A stretch of DNA of 8,680 nucleotides from assembly GCA_017613335.1 (NCBI GenBank), contig JAGAEB010000127.1, positions 1-8,680 of the forward strand, read 5' to 3'. Positions 6,380-8,680 of this stretch are shown piece after piece (within the stretch, counting starts at the first letter, position 1; every line of letters starts with the position of its first letter). Made by a program: the position numbers and the translations under genes. The DNA comes from Methanosarcinaceae archaeon (GTDB lineage Archaea; Halobacteriota; Methanosarcinia; Methanosarcinales; Methanosarcinaceae). The notes under the pieces are model-generated. The model did no database searches, had not been told where the DNA came from, and saw only the letters and a program-made list of their open reading frames with translations.

Positions 6380-7447
6380 TCACGAGCCGTTCCCGGCACG
6401 GAAGATCTGCCGGACATTTTCTTTTTCGGATGATCCGCCGTAGAATCTGACGAGCAGGAAAGCAAAATACGGCCGGACGAGGAAAACGGATATGAGCGTG
6501 ACCAGGAAAGACAGGCCGGCGGCGGATCCGGTGAAGGAGATGAGGAAAAATCCGACGGACAGGATCTTGGATATGAGGTAGAATGTCGTGTATTTCAGGA
6601 AATGCTTTTTCATGACGGCGCGGCTGCGGAAGGCGGCCGTTGTCGGAAAAGCGCCGTCGATGACGATCGCGTAGGAGCCGAGATACAGATTGTAATCGAT
6701 GATCAGGTACCAGATGAGAATGATCGGGACCGGCAGGATGATCAGGACGAGCGTGAGGAAAGCATTCAGAACGGAAAGTTCCCGGTATCCGATGATGTAG
6801 ATCGCGGGTATCAGAAGAATGAAAGAGATGCCGATGAGCAGGAAACGCATCAGCCGGAAAGTGAAAACTCTGACGGGTGATGCGAAGAGGCAGCCGATGA
6901 GAGAAAAGCCCGTCCGGCCGTCTTTTTCGCCGCGGTAGATATCGAGACAGGAGCGGATCATGCCGGAAAAGAAAATGGATGACATGAAGAGTCTCACCGT
7001 CATGTAACAGACAATGAGGCAGGAAAGAGCGACGATGTTATCGATGATGAATCTGGCGGTAAGGACCAGGAAATCGAACGAGAGCATGCTTCTGAGCGTC
7101 ACGTCCCGGAATGTATCGAAAAACGAAAATACGGAAAAATTCGCGAAAGCAAACAGGAAGGCCAGTGTAACGCAGGCGACAGACAGACTTTCGAGAACGG
7201 CCGGGATGATCGGAAACGGCCTGTGCGCAAAAGCGATGAAGCTGTCGGAAATGAGGCGGAAGATGCCGGCATCAGGTCCGCTTCCGGATGTGCCGGATGC
7301 ATCGGACGGCCTGGCCGGACCGGATCCGCTTCTTCTTCCGGAACGGGTTCCCGGGCGAATGTTTTCGGTCTCTGCGGATCCTGTGCGTCCGGCTGCGGGA
7401 TTGCCGGCCGGATCTGCGCGGGTTGTCGTATTTTGTCTGTCATCCAT
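6380..7447 (-). CDS. Six-helix membrane protein with disordered Gly/Ser/Arg-rich N-terminus, function unknown
   Basis: A 355-residue protein. Residues 1-60 are low-complexity and rich in G, S, R, P, D and T, probably disordered and cytoplasmic. The rest carries about six hydrophobic segments, near 83-108, 132-165, 200-220, 224-250, 287-307 and 310-335, with a polar loop at 166-182 (CLDIYRGEKDGRTG). The pattern resembles uncharacterised archaeal multi-span proteins of the DUF7847/DUF4013 kind; I am not certain of the family. I chose the ATG at 7447 because GAGG lies 7 nt upstream. The frame stays open to an ATG at 7699, but that extra part is the translated 13-bp repeat array (AVWSRCVVTLYGH repeated) and overlaps the mmp4 gene by about 100 nt, so it is unlikely to be coding. 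Function cannot be assigned. Confidence 0.8.
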   Translation of the reverse strand: MDDRQNTTTRADPAGNPAAGRTGSAETENIRPGTRSGRRSGSGPARPSDASGTSGSGPDAGIFRLISDSFIAFAHRPFPIIPAVLESLSVACVTLAFLFAFANFSVFSFFDTFRDVTLRSMLSFDFLVLTARFIIDNIVALSCLIVCYMTVRLFMSSIFFSGMIRSCLDIYRGEKDGRTGFSLIGCLFASPVRVFTFRLMRFLLIGISFILLIPAIYIIGYRELSVLNAFLTLVLIILPVPIILIWYLIIDYNLYLGSYAIVIDGAFPTTAAFRSRAVMKKHFLKYTTFYLISKILSVGFFLISFTGSAAGLSFLVTLISVFLVRPYFAFLLVRFYGGSSEKENVRQIFRAGNGS

Positions 7448-7501
7448 GATTGTGCCTCTTTCTGACATCATGATCCTGATTTCAGCGGAAACTGAGTCTG
7501 T

Positions 7502-7592
7502 ATGACCATACAGCGTGACCACACAGCGTGACCACACAGCGTGACCATACAGCGTGACCACACAGCGTGACCACACAGCGCGACCATACATG
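7502..7592. repeat. 13-bp tandem array, seven units, with 39-bp higher-order period
   Basis: Seven contiguous 13-bp units of consensus GTGACCACACAGC fill most of the gap between mmp4 and the membrane-protein gene. Units 1, 4 and 7 carry CATAC where units 2, 3, 5 and 6 carry CACAC, so the array has a super-period of three units (39 bp). The first and last units differ slightly at their outer ends. On the minus strand the array has no stop codon, which explains why an open frame runs through it. Confidence 0.95.
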
Positions 7593-7602
7593 ATCATACA
7601 GA

Positions 7603-8388
7603 TCATAATGAATCTTTTGTAAAGGCCTCCTGAAGGGCCTGTGAAAATCCGGAAATATCGTTCATATCGGCATTTTCCGTCAGGATCGCGACCACGCACA
7701 TCATTTTTTCCTTTCCGGCGCAGGAATCCGGTGTTCCGTGTCCGGCCGTTTCGTTTCCGGATGCTGCGGAAATGCGGTCTTCGGGTTTCATGAACAGGAG
7801 AACGTTTCCGAGTTCTCTCCCGCGCCCGACGCCGGCGACGGCGTGGACGATCATTTCCCCTGAAAGGCTGTCCGGAGAGATCAGGAGATCGGAAACCTTG
7901 ACGGCGTCTTCGATAAGAATGGAATGATGGATGGCGGCATAGCCTTCTTTCTGAAGGATCTTTTCAAGTTCCATGCCGCGATAGATCGTTTCGTCCGTTT
8001 TGCTGCATCTGCCGATGTCGCCCATGCGGCCGCCTGAGAGGATGCCGATGTCGACGGGATGGCCGAGCGCCTTGATGATCCCGGCGGATCTCCGGGCGCA
8101 GAAAAGGAAATCATCCGTATCCGTCATCTCATCCGGTCCCGATGAAGCCAGAAAAACGGTCCGCCCGTCGAATGTGACAAAAGCGGAAAGCCGGAAGATC
8201 TTTGATGCCCCGGTCAGTTCTTTCAGGCGGTCGTAAACGGCCGCATCTGATGCGGATCTGTCAAGGATGAAATTTTCCGGGATTTTTTCCGCTTTGAGGA
8301 AAGCTTCGCGGGAAAAGACAGGAACAGGAAGCCCTGAAAAAAGAGCCTGTCCTTCAGCTGTATTGAAATGACGGGATGCCGGAGCCAT
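7603..8388 (-). CDS. mtxX: Methanogenesis marker protein 4 (MtxX-like, phosphotransacetylase-related fold)
   Basis: A 261-residue soluble protein. Its central and C-terminal parts match the methanogen-specific Mmp4/MtxX family: a hydrophobic strand then GPDEM (compare GIDEG), VDIGILSGGRMGDIGR (about residues 112-127), SILIEDAVK, a strand LLISPDSLSGEMI, and a glycine-rich GVGRGRELG before VLLFM. The family is found across methanogens, resembles phosphate acetyl/butyryl transferases, and has no established reaction. It has been called a putative methyltransferase subunit, which is unproven. The N-terminal 60 residues are less familiar to me. No Shine-Dalgarno precedes the ATG at 8388. The reading frame stays open a further 33 codons upstream but has no ATG, GTG or TTG there. 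The gene is flanked on both sides by 13-bp arrays. Confidence 0.75.
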   Translation of the reverse strand: MAPASRHFNTAEGQALFSGLPVPVFSREAFLKAEKIPENFILDRSASDAAVYDRLKELTGASKIFRLSAFVTFDGRTVFLASSGPDEMTDTDDFLFCARRSAGIIKALGHPVDIGILSGGRMGDIGRCSKTDETIYRGMELEKILQKEGYAAIHHSILIEDAVKVSDLLISPDSLSGEMIVHAVAGVGRGRELGNVLLFMKPEDRISAASGNETAGHGTPDSCAGKEKMMCVVAILTENADMNDISGFSQALQEAFTKDSL

Positions 8389-8540
8389 AAAACCACATAC
8401 ATATGACGGAATAATGATCGGAAGACGATCAAAATCAGAGAGAATAAAGGCGATCAGTTTAAGAATCTGTCGCAGGCCGCAGTTTCAGAAAGAGAGCAAA
8501 CGGAAGAGAACAGGATAACACGATAAGCAGACGCACAAAC

Positions 8541-8680
8541 AAAGTGAAGTCACAAAGTGAAGTCACAAAGTGAAGTCACAAAGTGAAGTCACAAGTGAAG
8601 TCACAAAGTGAAGTCACAAAGTGAAGTCACAAAGTGAAGTCACAAAGTGAAGTCACAAAGTGAAGTCACAAAGTGAAGTC
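8541..8680. repeat. 13-bp tandem array, at least eleven units, cut by the window edge
   Basis: The unit AAAGTGAAGTCAC repeats about eleven times and continues past the end of the window. All units are identical except the fifth (8593-8604), which has lost one A. Each unit contains the interrupted palindrome GTGA-AG-TCAC. TGA stops occur in all frames on both strands, so the array is non-coding. It lies about 150 bp upstream of the mmp4 start. It is not a CRISPR array: there are no spacers. Confidence 0.97.

Noticed and set aside
7448..7699. 84-residue N-terminal extension of the six-helix membrane protein
   Set aside because: It is the translation of the 13-bp array plus the antisense-free tail of mmp4, overlaps mmp4 by about 100 nt, and a GAGG-supported ATG exists at 7447.
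8541..8680. CRISPR array
   Set aside because: Units are contiguous 13-mers without spacers, so this is a simple tandem repeat.

Overview
The window comes from a methylotrophic methanogenic archaeon that uses pyrrolysine. The evidence is a monomethylamine methyltransferase (mtmB) with an in-frame UAG at codon 202, its corrinoid partner mtmC, a methanogenesis-marker gene (mmp4/mtxX type), archaeal TATA boxes, and genes that otherwise end only in TGA or TAA. The lineage cannot be fixed from this sequence. Methanomassiliicoccales or Methanosarcinales are the plausible homes; I lean weakly to the former because the permease sits in a separate unit and small-repeat arrays are present. All supported genes lie on the minus strand, so transcription runs from high to low coordinates.

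Layout in transcription order. At 8541-8680 there is a near-perfect 13-bp tandem array that runs off the window edge. Next come an mmp4/mtxX-like gene (8388-7603), a second and different 13-bp array (7592-7502), a six-helix membrane protein of unknown function (7447-6380), and an XRE-type regulator with two CBS domains (6312-5758) behind a TATA box placed for a leaderless transcript. About 700 bp without a convincing gene follows. It ends in an inverted-repeat cluster (5025-4996) and a TATA box (about 4922) that head the mtmCB operon: a roughly 210-nt leader with three predicted hairpins, mtmC (4686-4045), mtmB (4023-2647), then a strong hairpin and a U-rich tract.

After another non-coding stretch of about 650 bp with promoter-like palindromes comes a compact uptake operon. 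It encodes a 34-residue single-helix peptide (1889-1785), an APC-family permease that is probably the methylamine transporter mtmP (1783-356), a 91-residue two-helix protein (353-78), and the first 22 codons of a further gene (67-1). Each of these starts has a good Shine-Dalgarno sequence and sits within a few bases of the previous stop.

How the genes work together: the permease brings methylamine into the cell, MtmB transfers its methyl group to the Co(I) corrinoid on MtmC, and the methyl group then goes to coenzyme M through a methylcobalamin:CoM methyltransferase not encoded here. The pyrrolysine synthesis and tRNA genes are also absent from the window. The least explained parts are the two small membrane proteins bracketing the permease, the palindromes and structured leader in front of mtmC, and the two 13-bp arrays flanking mmp4.
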